Shown piece after piece: positions 46,290-56,296 of a DNA stretch of 64,000 nt. This DNA is from Belliella aquatica. Its GTDB lineage: Bacteria; Bacteroidota; Bacteroidia; Cytophagales; Cyclobacteriaceae. How positions within the stretch are numbered: the first letter of the stretch is position 1; each line of letters opens with the position of its first letter. Location: assembly GCF_014637795.1 (NCBI RefSeq), contig NZ_BMFD01000005.1:310001-374000 (forward strand), read 5' to 3'. Both the position numbers and the translations under genes were made by a program. Under the pieces are notes generated by a model that worked only from the letters and a program-made list of their open reading frames with translations, was not told the origin of the DNA and made no database searches.

Positions 46290-48410
46290 TTACTTATTCA
46301 TCAAGCCATTTGCAAAACCTGCATAAGAAGGCTTGCGCTTTAAGCTTGTATCCCAAAGACCTTGTCTTTGACTATTATCTGATTCATTGTCAATGGCACT
46401 ACCTAAAGTGATACCATATCGTTGAGAAGCAGGAACATGTTGTTCATAGAGACCAACGACATCTTCATAAAGTTGAGCCTGTCTTTCCAACATCGTAGGT
46501 GTAGGGGAAGAAGTCATCAAGCGGACTTCCAAACCAGAAATTCTAATTTGCTTTCCTGTAGCTGCTAGCATTTGGAACATGGTAGCAATGTTTGATGTAC
46601 TAGAATTCAAATTAAGTTGCATTCTAGTCCCAATACCATCTACTTGTGCTCCGTTATTTTCCAAATAACTTACATAGTCAATCAACCCTTGACATTTATC
46701 TAGGTTAGCTTCAAGACCACTTTCATTGATAAATAACATATCACTTGAATTACCATTTTGACGAGCAAGTTGGAAAGCTTTGACGCCGTATTCTTTACCC
46801 ACATAATCTTGCCAGTAAAATTCACCTGCAGGTAAAGTTCTACCTGCGCCAGATCGTAATTCAGAAGGATTATTATCGTCCATCGGTTGATCGATTACAT
46901 TTCTTACCTTGATATGGTCTTTGGTAGCGCTTACAATTTGAGTCAACCAACGCTCCATTTGGGAATTGATGATTGAATTTTTTTCTTGACTTGTCTTTTC
47001 AACCACTGTAGTTGAGCCTCCGGAAGCATTCGCATTGGCAAGCACGACTTTGTCAATGTAAACTGTACCTGCAAACTCTCCATAACTGAAAATCAATCTA
47101 CCACGATCATCTGCCGTAACAGTCGTAGACACATTTACAAGTCTCCAGTCTTGGGTAACAAACACTTGACCGAATCCATTTGAGGAGAAATTAGGACTTT
47201 GCAATTCAGGTCTTATCACTCCATCAGCTGTCCCTTTTACCCAAAAACTCAAGTTATAAGTATCCCCGTTTTTCACGGGTTCAGCAAGCTGATAAAGGGT
47301 TTGAACTTCCCAAAAACCACCTGTTGTGGAAGGGTTTGTTACAAAGAAAGCTCTTCCTTCGCCCCCTACTCCTTGTCCATCTGGTGTAACACCTCTTTCT
47401 GAATTATTTCCCCAGCCTCCCCAAGCTTGTCCAGATTCAAAATCTCCTCCTAAAATCAAATTATTAATTACCGGTTCTCCCGCTACATCAAACACATACA
47501 GATTATTGATGTCTAAAAAATAAGTAACAGAAGGATTGTAACCTGTTTCTAATTGGATTTTAAACGAATTTCCTTCGAATGTATTCACTCTGAATCTAAT
47601 TTCTTTCCAAGAAATACTGGTTGAAAATGTAGCTGATGGAGTACCAGATCCTGTCCAATCAATTACTGGTTCATTATCAGTAAGACCTTCAAAAGTAAAT
47701 CTAGCTTCTCCTGGACCGTCTGATTTGATAAAGGCAAGAACCTCGTAAGTTTTTCCAGGAATAATTGTAATGTCAGGAGAGGTAAACCTGACGCTATTTG
47801 GAGCAGATACGGATGACCCTACCTGCAATTTTACAGCAGGGACACCACTACCCATGCCCTCAGTTGCTTCAAGAGTTACTCCAGAACTGGCAGTCCAATC
47901 ATTCAAACTACCTGATTTTAAACCTGATAAGTTTAACTCATTTTCAAAAGCTGGAGATTCTACTATCAAAGGCGAAAGTAAACCGTTCAGGTATCCTGAA
48001 TTTTGATTGGTGTAAGAAATAAGGGAAGTCCCAAATACATTAATATTCTTTTGCGCTGCTATTTCAAGAAAACTTTCTGCATTCACTAGATTGATTGAGC
48101 CATCATTTTGAACAATATCTCGATGAGACATTCCAGCACTTGGAGTGAATTCATTGAAATTCATATTTACGAATCTATATTTCAATCCAGCAGATGCGTA
48201 ATCACTTAAAGGCATAGCTACTCCCAATTTGAAATTAGGATATGCCATTGTATCAATTAATGTTCTTAATGGCGCATAACTATCAATCTCTTCCTGCAAA
48301 GCTATGCTCTCAGGTTTTTCTACATCAAATTCGAGCGGATCTAAATCAGCACATGCTGTAACTATACCAATAGATAGAGCCAATAGTCCGAGTTTTTTTA
48401 ATTTTTCCAT
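46290..48410 (-). CDS. GH10-fold pseudoenzyme with two inserted CBM4/9-type modules; likely surface glycan-binding lipoprotein
   Basis: 706 residues, lipobox VTAC (Cys20) followed by ADLDPLEFD, so surface export is likely. GH10 sequence (about 58-150 and 480-706) is interrupted by two carbohydrate-binding modules (about 155-308 and 314-460), the layout of Xyn10C-type xylanases at the end of xus operons. But active-site residues are gone: VIDQPMDD (505-512) has Gln508 for the acid/base Glu of VVNEP, ISGLEV (624-629) has Gly626 for the nucleophile Glu, the HxxxWH region reads FGTSLISYTN, and GTRMQL replaces the GTQMH-type segment. Fold-forming segments (FQLARQ, QVDGIGT, YAGFANGL) remain. I infer a catalytically dead xylan-binding protein partnering XusA-E. 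28 bp after xusE. Confidence 0.85.
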   Translation of the reverse strand: MEKLKKLGLLALSIGIVTACADLDPLEFDVEKPESIALQEEIDSYAPLRTLIDTMAYPNFKLGVAMPLSDYASAGLKYRFVNMNFNEFTPSAGMSHRDIVQNDGSINLVNAESFLEIAAQKNINVFGTSLISYTNQNSGYLNGLLSPLIVESPAFENELNLSGLKSGSLNDWTASSGVTLEATEGMGSGVPAVKLQVGSSVSAPNSVRFTSPDITIIPGKTYEVLAFIKSDGPGEARFTFEGLTDNEPVIDWTGSGTPSATFSTSISWKEIRFRVNTFEGNSFKIQLETGYNPSVTYFLDINNLYVFDVAGEPVINNLILGGDFESGQAWGGWGNNSERGVTPDGQGVGGEGRAFFVTNPSTTGGFWEVQTLYQLAEPVKNGDTYNLSFWVKGTADGVIRPELQSPNFSSNGFGQVFVTQDWRLVNVSTTVTADDRGRLIFSYGEFAGTVYIDKVVLANANASGGSTTVVEKTSQEKNSIINSQMERWLTQIVSATKDHIKVRNVIDQPMDDNNPSELRSGAGRTLPAGEFYWQDYVGKEYGVKAFQLARQNGNSSDMLFINESGLEANLDKCQGLIDYVSYLENNGAQVDGIGTRMQLNLNSSTSNIATMFQMLAATGKQIRISGLEVRLMTSSPTPTMLERQAQLYEDVVGLYEQHVPASQRYGITLGSAIDNESDNSQRQGLWDTSLKRKPSYAGFANGLMNK

Positions 48411-48438
48411 ACCAATTTTTCTTTTAAATTTTTTGTGA

Positions 48439-49470
48439 CTATTTCAAAACTGGGTTAAAAGTCTCTATACCTACTCCTCGATTTCTAAGGACCAATGTAT
48501 CTGTAGAAGACATTCGGAATTGAGGGTGATCTATTTCGTATTGTAAGTAAATGGCATCTCTGTCTTTATTTCCCCAACTTTTCTTTTCACCTTTTGACAC
48601 GAATGATCCTGATCCAGATGCTGTCACTCCTTCAGTAGCTGAAGTGACAGTACAATTACCTTGACTATCAAAATTTAAGAAAAGATCTGTTGTGATATTT
48701 TGACCTCCAGAACCTACGACAGTCAATGGGAATTTAACAGTTGTCAATGACTCTGTGAATAAGTCTTTTAATTCATCCTGTTCTACAAATTCCATTCTTC
48801 TCACTACTTCCTTAGAGAGTCCCTCAAAGCCAGATTTTCCGGTTATGTTGTCGGTTCCTCTTCTTAAGTAGATACCATGATATTCGTTGATATATTTGAT
48901 AGCGTAGAGCACAAAATCCTTCGGAATGACATCCCAGTCACCGATAACATGTGGGTTTGGATTAGCTAATGTTGATCTTCCAACCAATATTGAATCCGCA
49001 TTTTCTACGCTTGTGATTCTGAGAGGAACCACGTAAGTATTTTTGATTGCCGCTGGATCGTTAAAGAAAGCCCCAGTCAATTGGATTTCTACTCCGCCGA
49101 TAACTTCACCTTTTGGAATTATTATTTCTGAAGCTAACAACTGGAAATATTCAGATGGTAAGGGTAAAATTTCATCCCCACCTTCTGAGAAAAGAAGGTT
49201 CTCAGTAAGAGATTCATCTATTTCAATCCCAAGGCGAACTTGCTGCCTATTATTATAGACACCTCCAGTGGTAGCCATAATTCTGAACTTTCTTTCATTG
49301 TCCAAGGTGGTATCAAAGATGTCTTCACCCAATGTAATCGTTCTCACAGGATACTGATGGGCGAAATACACTGATTGAAAGTCGAAATCAGGAAATTCCC
49401 AGTCTTGGTTTACACAGGAAGAAACTCCTAAAACCAAGCATATTATTATTATTTTTAAATTCTTTTTCAT
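48439..49470 (-). CDS. xusE: XusE-type lipoprotein (DUF1735/DUF5627), glycan-binding
   Basis: 344 residues from the ATG at 49470 (an upstream in-frame ATG at 49548 would overlap xusD and lacks a signal). Lipobox VSSC (Cys19) followed by VNQDWEFPDFD, a likely surface-export signal. The N-terminal half resembles DUF1735 (YPVRTITLGED ... VRLGIEIDE ... IPKGEVIGGVEI) and the second half DUF5627 (WDVIPKDFVLYAIKYIN). Its place after the two SusC/SusD pairs matches XusE of Prevotella/Bacteroides xylan loci, thought to help bind xylan at the surface. Gap to xusD is 49 bp. Confidence 0.82.
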   Translation of the reverse strand: MKKNLKIIIICLVLGVSSCVNQDWEFPDFDFQSVYFAHQYPVRTITLGEDIFDTTLDNERKFRIMATTGGVYNNRQQVRLGIEIDESLTENLLFSEGGDEILPLPSEYFQLLASEIIIPKGEVIGGVEIQLTGAFFNDPAAIKNTYVVPLRITSVENADSILVGRSTLANPNPHVIGDWDVIPKDFVLYAIKYINEYHGIYLRRGTDNITGKSGFEGLSKEVVRRMEFVEQDELKDLFTESLTTVKFPLTVVGSGGQNITTDLFLNFDSQGNCTVTSATEGVTASGSGSFVSKGEKKSWGNKDRDAIYLQYEIDHPQFRMSSTDTLVLRNRGVGIETFNPVLK

Positions 49471-49519
49471 TTTCAAATTCTTTATAAACCAGCCAATTTC
49501 ATAAAAGACGACATTTGTT

Positions 49520-51295
49520 TTACCAACCTGTATTCTGACGAAGCGCACTATACTTCAAGATTTCGCTCAAAGGAACAGGACCATATTTCATATGAGAATC
49601 AAATACTCTATTTTGAACATCTATGACTTGAAAGCTATTATTTTGAATTCTCATTCCTCGAGCTGTTTCTGTTAGGTCTTTATCCCATCTTCTCAAATCC
49701 CAGAATCTAAAGCCTTCAAAGCATAATTCAATTCTTCTTTCATTTCTGATAAGCTCTCTCATAGCATCTTTATCACCTCTTACAGACTCTAAATAAGCAT
49801 CGCCATTCCCTAAACCCACACCAGCTCTTTGTCTGATAGCTTTGATAACATCATAAGCAGAATATCCATGTGCGCCTGTTCCAGTAGGACCCCAAGCTTC
49901 ATTTGCAGCTTCTGCATAAATCAAATAAATTTCAGTATATCTGATTCTTGGCATGATATGTACCTGACCATTTACCGAAACAGGATTTAAATTGACATCT
50001 TGTCTCAATAATTTCCTCATGTAATATCCAGTTCTTGTAGAGACCTCTACTCGATTGATCCCATCATTGGTCCCACCATCAGCAGCTGTATTGATCACTT
50101 GACTTGTTGGCCCAGCAGTGCTCCCATTCCTGATGATAAATTGATTTAATCTAGGGTCCCTATTCGCATAAGGATTATTTGGATCGTAATTGCTCAAAGG
50201 GTGGGTAAGTGGATAACCATTTGCAGAAGGAAAAGCATCTACCAAATTTTGAGTTGGGTTTAATAAACCGTTTCCAAACTGTGTTGGCGGGAAATGAGCT
50301 GCTTCCAAATTACTTGAAGTACCGCCTAATGCTGTTCTCCAAAGAATTTCTGAAGGATTTACACCGCCTCCTAAATTATTGATTTCAGCAACATTGGAAT
50401 ACCAAGTGAGACCAGTTGGTGATAATCCTGAGACTCCGTTATTCAGATTGATGACTTGAGCAGCGAAATTGGCAGCATCCTCCCAAGTAGTCGTATTTCC
50501 TTGACTAAATGCTGGACTTGCCGCCATTAATGCCGCTTGAGCTCTGATCGCTGTGGCAATTCTTCCGCTCATCAATTGTCTTGCATCTTCACCAAATACA
50601 CGATTATAATCATTCCTACTTGCACCCAGAGCTCTGTACTTTTCTGGAACCATGGATTCATTTGCAATATTATTATAGTCAGTAGGCAATAAATCTAAGG
50701 CTCTTTGAACATCCGCATACAATTGCTGCATAGACTCCTCAAAAGTGCTTCGAGGCATATTAAACTCAGAAGTCAAATCCTGAGGTTCATTTAGGATTTG
50801 AACACCTAATAATTCCCCACCTGCCATACCACCATGTGCTTGTAAAAGATGGAACATAAATAATGCTCGAAGTCCATATGCCTCACCTTTGATTCTATCG
50901 GCAAACATTCTATCCAATAAATCATTATCTACAGTAAATGATACCTCCTCTGCTGTTTCGATCATGATATTCAAATACTGAATCGCAGCTTGTGAATTTG
51001 CCCATTGATTGAGCGGATTATTATCTGCTGCCCACTGACCTCCTGCCATATTGAAAAAGGCATTGTTTTCATTATTACTTACGGCATCGTCGGTTGCCAT
51101 GTCATTGAAGCTCCATCCATTTCTCGGGATTCTAGCATACCCATTGATGATCAATCCTTGGGCAAATCTTGGCTCGTTATAGCTACTTTCTAAGTCTCTA
51201 TTGTTTTGAATGGCTGGTTCAAATAAATCAACACAACCAGTTAACAAAGCTGAGAAGAAAGCCAAAACGAATATTATATGTCTATACTTTTTCAT
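49520..51295 (-). CDS. xusD: SusD/RagB-family xylan-binding lipoprotein (XusD-like)
   Basis: 591 residues with lipobox LLTGC (Cys21). SusD fold: helical TPR-like segments (SQAAIQYLNIMIETAEEV; AYGLRALFMFHLLQ at about 144-157), the C-terminal RNERRIELCFEGFRFWDLRRW motif near 535-555, and NTGW at the end. It caps the neighbouring SusC barrel and binds oligosaccharide at the outer surface. Its start lies 12 bp after the end of xusC, so the pair is tightly coupled. Confidence 0.93.
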   Translation of the reverse strand: MKKYRHIIFVLAFFSALLTGCVDLFEPAIQNNRDLESSYNEPRFAQGLIINGYARIPRNGWSFNDMATDDAVSNNENNAFFNMAGGQWAADNNPLNQWANSQAAIQYLNIMIETAEEVSFTVDNDLLDRMFADRIKGEAYGLRALFMFHLLQAHGGMAGGELLGVQILNEPQDLTSEFNMPRSTFEESMQQLYADVQRALDLLPTDYNNIANESMVPEKYRALGASRNDYNRVFGEDARQLMSGRIATAIRAQAALMAASPAFSQGNTTTWEDAANFAAQVINLNNGVSGLSPTGLTWYSNVAEINNLGGGVNPSEILWRTALGGTSSNLEAAHFPPTQFGNGLLNPTQNLVDAFPSANGYPLTHPLSNYDPNNPYANRDPRLNQFIIRNGSTAGPTSQVINTAADGGTNDGINRVEVSTRTGYYMRKLLRQDVNLNPVSVNGQVHIMPRIRYTEIYLIYAEAANEAWGPTGTGAHGYSAYDVIKAIRQRAGVGLGNGDAYLESVRGDKDAMRELIRNERRIELCFEGFRFWDLRRWDKDLTETARGMRIQNNSFQVIDVQNRVFDSHMKYGPVPLSEILKYSALRQNTGW

Positions 51296-51306
51296 TTTTC
51301 GATGAT

Positions 51307-54300
51307 TTAAAATTGTGCTGTCAAACCTAGATTAAAGAATCGCGTCTGAGGTGCAGAACCAATATTCATTTCAAGAATCTTTCGATTAGGAGCCAAGGTC
51401 AAAAGGTTAGACCCACTCACATATACATTCATTCCTTTGATGAAATTACCTCCAAAGAATTGTTCTGTAGGCACTGTATAAGTAAGTTGAACTCTCGCTA
51501 AATCAAATCTATCTGTACTGTATAACCAAAAATCTGAATTCCTGAAATTGTTGGCTCCGTTCAAAGTGGTCAATCTAGGGAAAGTTGCAGATTCAGCAGT
51601 AGCTTCTGTCCATCTGTCTCTTACTACTTCGGAGTATTTTGCTTCACCCGAAACCCAGAAATAAGAACTATTTCTCATGGCATAAGCTCCACTTCTTGCA
51701 ACCCCCATAGCGAATAATGTCCAGTTTTTCATTTGAGCAGTGACATTGAAACCCAAGGTCAATGGTGCACCAAACCAGCCACCTCTTCCGAGGAATACTT
51801 CATCCTGAGGAGTGACTCTTCCATCACCATTTTGATCTATATAGCTTAAATCACCTGGTCTTACTTCACCAAATATCTGGGTTGGGGAAGAATCGATTTG
51901 TTCATTATTCGCGAAGAAACCTTGATTTCTCAGACCCCAAATAGCATCTATTGGATTCCCTGTTCTTACTTGATAAGGATCCTGCCAATTTTCTCCTCTT
52001 TGGAGCGCTTCTGTTTTGTAGTATGTTCCTACAATTCCAAAATTAATATTAGCGGTACCTACTTTTTGGTTCATATTCAAGTTGAAATCAAAACCAGATC
52101 TGAGGTCACTATTGTAATTCTCAAAAGGAATAAAGGAAGAAGCTGGGAAACCAGTTGTGAAATAACTTGGGTAGACATCACTTCTTTGTACCAACAAACC
52201 TGACATTCTACTCAAGAAATAGGAACCGTTAAAGAACAACTTGTTATTAAAAAAAGCCGCATCAACTCCTACATTAATTTCCTCACGTTTAGGGAAAGTC
52301 ATATTGGGATTGGCACCTCTTCTAGAGATGGTAGAGATATTATTCAAACCATCTTTCCAAGTGTAGAACACGGTACCATCACCTTGCTGCGTGTAAACTT
52401 GCTCGTAGAGATAGTAATCAGCAATATCCAAATCTGTGTGTAGGATACCTCCTGAAACAGAAAGTAATAAATTATTCACAACGGTTGAACCTTCCATAAA
52501 TTCTTCATTACTGATCCTCCAGCCCAATGACATTGTTGGAGACAAAGCATTTCTGTTGTTCTCAGGAAGTCTAGCAGAATGAATAACTGCGCTATTTATC
52601 TCAACTAGATACTTGTCTTTGTAATTGTAGCCGAGATGTAAACCTATATTTGCATTACTAATCCTGTGATACATTTGGGATAACGAGGTTTGGAAACCTC
52701 CAGCAACTAGAGTTGCTGTAATTTCGTGATCATCCTTGATTACAGTATTGTAATTCAGTTGAGCAGACATCGCCATTGTTTGACGGAATGTGTTACCAGT
52801 AATATTCTGGGTTCTGGTACTCGCATCTTGACCAAATCTAGTAAGTCCTGATATCAAATCTTGTCCAGCATAATTATTCCATTGCGGCTGAAAAACTGCA
52901 TAATTGTTATTGAAAGACAAGTTATAAGAGGTAGCATAATCCAATCCAAATCTTGAATTGAAGGTCAAACCTGGGAGGATGTTTTTCAAATCAGCATTCA
53001 CTCCAGTATTGAACTGATACTGTCTGCTTGTAAACTGGCTCGAACCACCTGCATAGATCCCGGCTATGGGATTGGTCTGCTCTATCTGCGTACCTCCGAG
53101 TAAGAATTGCCCATCAATTAGATGACTCGTATTGTTCACAAAGTTCATTGAAGTAGCATCATCAGGTTCAATCATACTGATCGGGATCAAAGGAGAGAAT
53201 CTATGCGGTCTTAAGTTTGCCGCACCTTGCCAAAAATTGGCATTTACTCCTCTTCCGTTATAGAATATTACCGCCGCATCAGCAAATGCTGTGATATTGT
53301 TGGTAATGTTCATATCTACGTTACCACGAATATTAATCCGTTCATTTCGATTTTGAGCAGCCTGTCCAAAGTCCAAAAGTGACCCCTCAGACCAATAACC
53401 TAAATTGGTATAATATCTTGCTCTATCATTTCCTCCAGCAATCTCTAGCGTCGCATCGTGTCTGCTGTAAGCCTCTTGAAGATACTCTGGTGAGTAAAAA
53501 TCCAAGTCAGGATATCTGTAAGGATTGCTTCCAGAAGCATGATTGAAAATCTCTTCATTTGAAAAGAGCGGTTGTAAGCCATCATTTGTTCTAGCCTCGT
53601 TGTACAATGTCATGTATTCAGCTGAACCCAAATATTTTGGAATTCCTCTCGGAACATGTACGCCTGTGTTGGCCGTGAAATTAATTCTTTGCTTACCTGC
53701 TGCACCACGCTTTGTAGTGATTACAACCACACCTTTAGCCGCCCTACTACCGTAAAGTGCAACCGCTGATACGCCTTTAAGAAAAGTAACTTGCTCAATT
53801 TCTATGGCATTTACACTTCCTATATCTCTAGGAACACCATCTACAAGTACCAAATAAGAGTTGTTTCCCCAAATATTTCCATGAAAACCAGGAGCAAAAA
53901 CCTCCATATTGTCTAATGGGTAGGTGAAATAATTCTTCTGCATCAATTCAGGGATATTCACATAGCTAATTCCACCAATCAGGTTAGCTTGATCTTGCTT
54001 TTGATAAGCAGTATTGACAAGTCTAGACTGCATTTCGCTGAATAGAATTACCTCTTCAACCTGACCTGAAGCCCTAAACACTTTAGTTTCATATCCTGGA
54101 GATTTTACAATTAAAAGAGAATTCGGAACAATTTCGATGTCAAACAGACCATTTTCATCAGTGGTCGTAATCAATTCCTCTTCATCATTCATGATTTCTG
54201 CTACAGCTAGAGGAAATCCGTTTTGATCTCTCACGGTGGCTCTGACACGTATGGTTTGATCGGCCTGTGCAAGCACCCAAATAGGTGACAGCATAGCCAC

Positions 54301-54336
54301 TAGCATCAAAAACCACATTATATTTTTATATTTCAT
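51307..54336 (-). CDS. xusC: SusC/RagA-family TonB-dependent transporter (XusC-like)
   Basis: 1009 residues: signal peptide (about 1-24, WVLAQ), carboxypeptidase-regulatory domain (about 28-95), plug (about 110-215, with LVLVDGVPRD and YGSRAAKGVVVITTKRG), then the 22-strand barrel ending in Phe (LTAQF). It imports xylo-oligosaccharides through the outer membrane using TonB energy. No STN domain is present, so no anti-sigma signalling is expected. The canonical TonB box EEVVV is degenerate (VEEVILFSE is the nearest). It is preceded by susD-1 (36 bp). Confidence 0.93.
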   Translation of the reverse strand: MKYKNIMWFLMLVAMLSPIWVLAQADQTIRVRATVRDQNGFPLAVAEIMNDEEELITTTDENGLFDIEIVPNSLLIVKSPGYETKVFRASGQVEEVILFSEMQSRLVNTAYQKQDQANLIGGISYVNIPELMQKNYFTYPLDNMEVFAPGFHGNIWGNNSYLVLVDGVPRDIGSVNAIEIEQVTFLKGVSAVALYGSRAAKGVVVITTKRGAAGKQRINFTANTGVHVPRGIPKYLGSAEYMTLYNEARTNDGLQPLFSNEEIFNHASGSNPYRYPDLDFYSPEYLQEAYSRHDATLEIAGGNDRARYYTNLGYWSEGSLLDFGQAAQNRNERINIRGNVDMNITNNITAFADAAVIFYNGRGVNANFWQGAANLRPHRFSPLIPISMIEPDDATSMNFVNNTSHLIDGQFLLGGTQIEQTNPIAGIYAGGSSQFTSRQYQFNTGVNADLKNILPGLTFNSRFGLDYATSYNLSFNNNYAVFQPQWNNYAGQDLISGLTRFGQDASTRTQNITGNTFRQTMAMSAQLNYNTVIKDDHEITATLVAGGFQTSLSQMYHRISNANIGLHLGYNYKDKYLVEINSAVIHSARLPENNRNALSPTMSLGWRISNEEFMEGSTVVNNLLLSVSGGILHTDLDIADYYLYEQVYTQQGDGTVFYTWKDGLNNISTISRRGANPNMTFPKREEINVGVDAAFFNNKLFFNGSYFLSRMSGLLVQRSDVYPSYFTTGFPASSFIPFENYNSDLRSGFDFNLNMNQKVGTANINFGIVGTYYKTEALQRGENWQDPYQVRTGNPIDAIWGLRNQGFFANNEQIDSSPTQIFGEVRPGDLSYIDQNGDGRVTPQDEVFLGRGGWFGAPLTLGFNVTAQMKNWTLFAMGVARSGAYAMRNSSYFWVSGEAKYSEVVRDRWTEATAESATFPRLTTLNGANNFRNSDFWLYSTDRFDLARVQLTYTVPTEQFFGGNFIKGMNVYVSGSNLLTLAPNRKILEMNIGSAPQTRFFNLGLTAQF

Positions 54337-54371
54337 TATAAGTTTCTTTAGAGTGAATTATTTTAGAAAAA

Positions 54372-56285
54372 TTACCAACCCGGATTCTGCTTAAATTCTG
54401 GGTATAAAGTCACATCAGAAACCTTCAATGGCAACCAATAATGTCTTTCTGCTAGTGGTCTTTCCAAAAGCACCTCTTCTCTCAAATTCAGCACTCTCAT
54501 TTCAGCTGGATCTCCTCCTAGATTTGAATTAGGATCTCTATTAAACTCCAATGAAGTTTTCAGTGTGTATGGTCTTTCTATCAATTGTAACCATCTTCTC
54601 AAATCACTGAATCTGTGTCTTTCGAAGGCTAGTTCAACTGCTCTTTCTCTTTTCACCTCCTCTAAGAAATCATTTGTTGATGTCAAGAACTTATTTAAAA
54701 CATTTGGCATTCCTGCCCTTGCTCTAATCGTATTCACTGCATCTACTGCTGTTTTATCAAAGTTGCTTGATTTGCCTGTCACGCTATTTGTTCCCATCAA
54801 TGCTGCTTCAGCATACATCAAATAAATATCTGCAAGTCTCATATATGGAACATTCAAATGCAGGGCTGCACCAAATGCGAAAGCATTGTCGTAAGCATTT
54901 GCACGAAGTGGTACAAACTTGCGGTTTAGAAACCCTGTTGGACTGCCTGAAACCTCACCCCTATAGCTACCACCTGTAAATAGGTTTGCATGTCTGTTGT
55001 CTTCTTGGTTAGGAGGCATTGACCCTTGGACTACTTGTACACCATCATAGACAATACTGCTATAAAATCTAGGGTCTCTACCTTTGAAAGGATACTCAGG
55101 GTCATAGCCAGACTCAGCATCTGCATTAGAAATATTTTCAGGAAGTCTGTGGCCATTCGCCATTCCAAAATTCTGATTCACATAATTGGCTGTAGGAACA
55201 AACTTCGTAGCATCACCATCCACAATGATTGATGGAAAATACTGCTTTGTAATACCAAAATTCGATTGATCTCCAGACCAATACAGCGATCTAAAAATTC
55301 CCTCTGTACCGCCAGATAGTGCCCAGTTCTGACCTAATGTATAGAAATTGGTATTCCAATTTTCAAAAGGCATCAATGCATATTGAGTTTGGCCACCTTC
55401 TACCAATGAAAGTAATTCTCCAAATGCCTCTGCCGATCTTCTGCAATAGTCAGCATTGTATGTTCTACTTCCTGTAGACTCTAAATTCATCAATGGACTT
55501 CCTGCGAAAAGCAGATTCTTTCCAAGATAACCTAGTGCCATGATCTTATTAATTCTCAGATCATTTCTACCTGCTGTTCTTCTACCAGCTACAGTATTGT
55601 CCCAATTTATTGGAAGTAAGTCTGCTGCTTTTCGTAAATCTGCAGCGACTTTTTCGGCACTTTCATGATAAGAAAGTCTTGGCTCTCTCAATACTTGATC
55701 ACCTGGAAGAACTCTATCGATGTATGGTAAGCCACCTACATACTGGATCAACATAAAATGAAACCAACCTCTAAAGAAAAGTAATTGACCTTCAATCAAG
55801 GCTCTCTCTTCATTTGTTGCTTCTGTCATTCTATCAAGATTAGCCAATCCTAAATTGGCTTTTCTGATCCCATACCATGCTAAAGGCCACATTCCTTTAT
55901 CATGAGGATTAGTTCCAGTTGAAGTCATTGTCTTATCTAGCCAGCTAGATCTACCTCCGTGACCACTTTGCTCTGCTTGCCAAAACCAAAAGTTCCCTCG
56001 GTCAAATGCAAAAGTAACGTGGAAATTTCCAGCGGCAGAGACCATTTCGTCTTCTCCCCAATTCCAAGAACTAGTCCAATATGTTGTTGTGAAATTCGGA
56101 ATACATTGGTATAACTCTTCTGTGAATCCTTGGAAGTTTTCAAAATTCAAAAAAGCAATATCTTCTGAAACCACAGAATCAGGAGTCCTTTCCAAATAAT
56201 CTTCACATGAAGAACCTATTACAAAAACCAAACAGATAGATAAAATCCGCGCAAGTTTCATTATTTCTTGATTATACTTTTTCAT
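54372..56285 (-). CDS. xusB: SusD/RagB-family xylan-binding lipoprotein (XusB-like)
   Basis: 637 residues; start 56285 or the in-frame ATG at 56261, which better fits the signal peptide LARILSICLVFVIGSSC (lipid Cys at residue 27 of the long form). SusD family: EDYLERTPD after the Cys, GQLLFFRGWFHFMLIQ at about 165-180, RAVELAFERHRFSDLRRW near 560, and a final PGW. Partner of the 1134-residue SusC encoded just upstream (11 bp gap). Confidence 0.93.
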   Translation of the reverse strand: MKKYNQEIMKLARILSICLVFVIGSSCEDYLERTPDSVVSEDIAFLNFENFQGFTEELYQCIPNFTTTYWTSSWNWGEDEMVSAAGNFHVTFAFDRGNFWFWQAEQSGHGGRSSWLDKTMTSTGTNPHDKGMWPLAWYGIRKANLGLANLDRMTEATNEERALIEGQLLFFRGWFHFMLIQYVGGLPYIDRVLPGDQVLREPRLSYHESAEKVAADLRKAADLLPINWDNTVAGRRTAGRNDLRINKIMALGYLGKNLLFAGSPLMNLESTGSRTYNADYCRRSAEAFGELLSLVEGGQTQYALMPFENWNTNFYTLGQNWALSGGTEGIFRSLYWSGDQSNFGITKQYFPSIIVDGDATKFVPTANYVNQNFGMANGHRLPENISNADAESGYDPEYPFKGRDPRFYSSIVYDGVQVVQGSMPPNQEDNRHANLFTGGSYRGEVSGSPTGFLNRKFVPLRANAYDNAFAFGAALHLNVPYMRLADIYLMYAEAALMGTNSVTGKSSNFDKTAVDAVNTIRARAGMPNVLNKFLTSTNDFLEEVKRERAVELAFERHRFSDLRRWLQLIERPYTLKTSLEFNRDPNSNLGGDPAEMRVLNLREEVLLERPLAERHYWLPLKVSDVTLYPEFKQNPGW

Positions 56286-56296
56286 TTTAGGTAAAT

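Noticed and set aside
46290-48410. Active endo-xylanase
   Set aside because: Both catalytic glutamate positions are substituted (Gln508 and Gly626).
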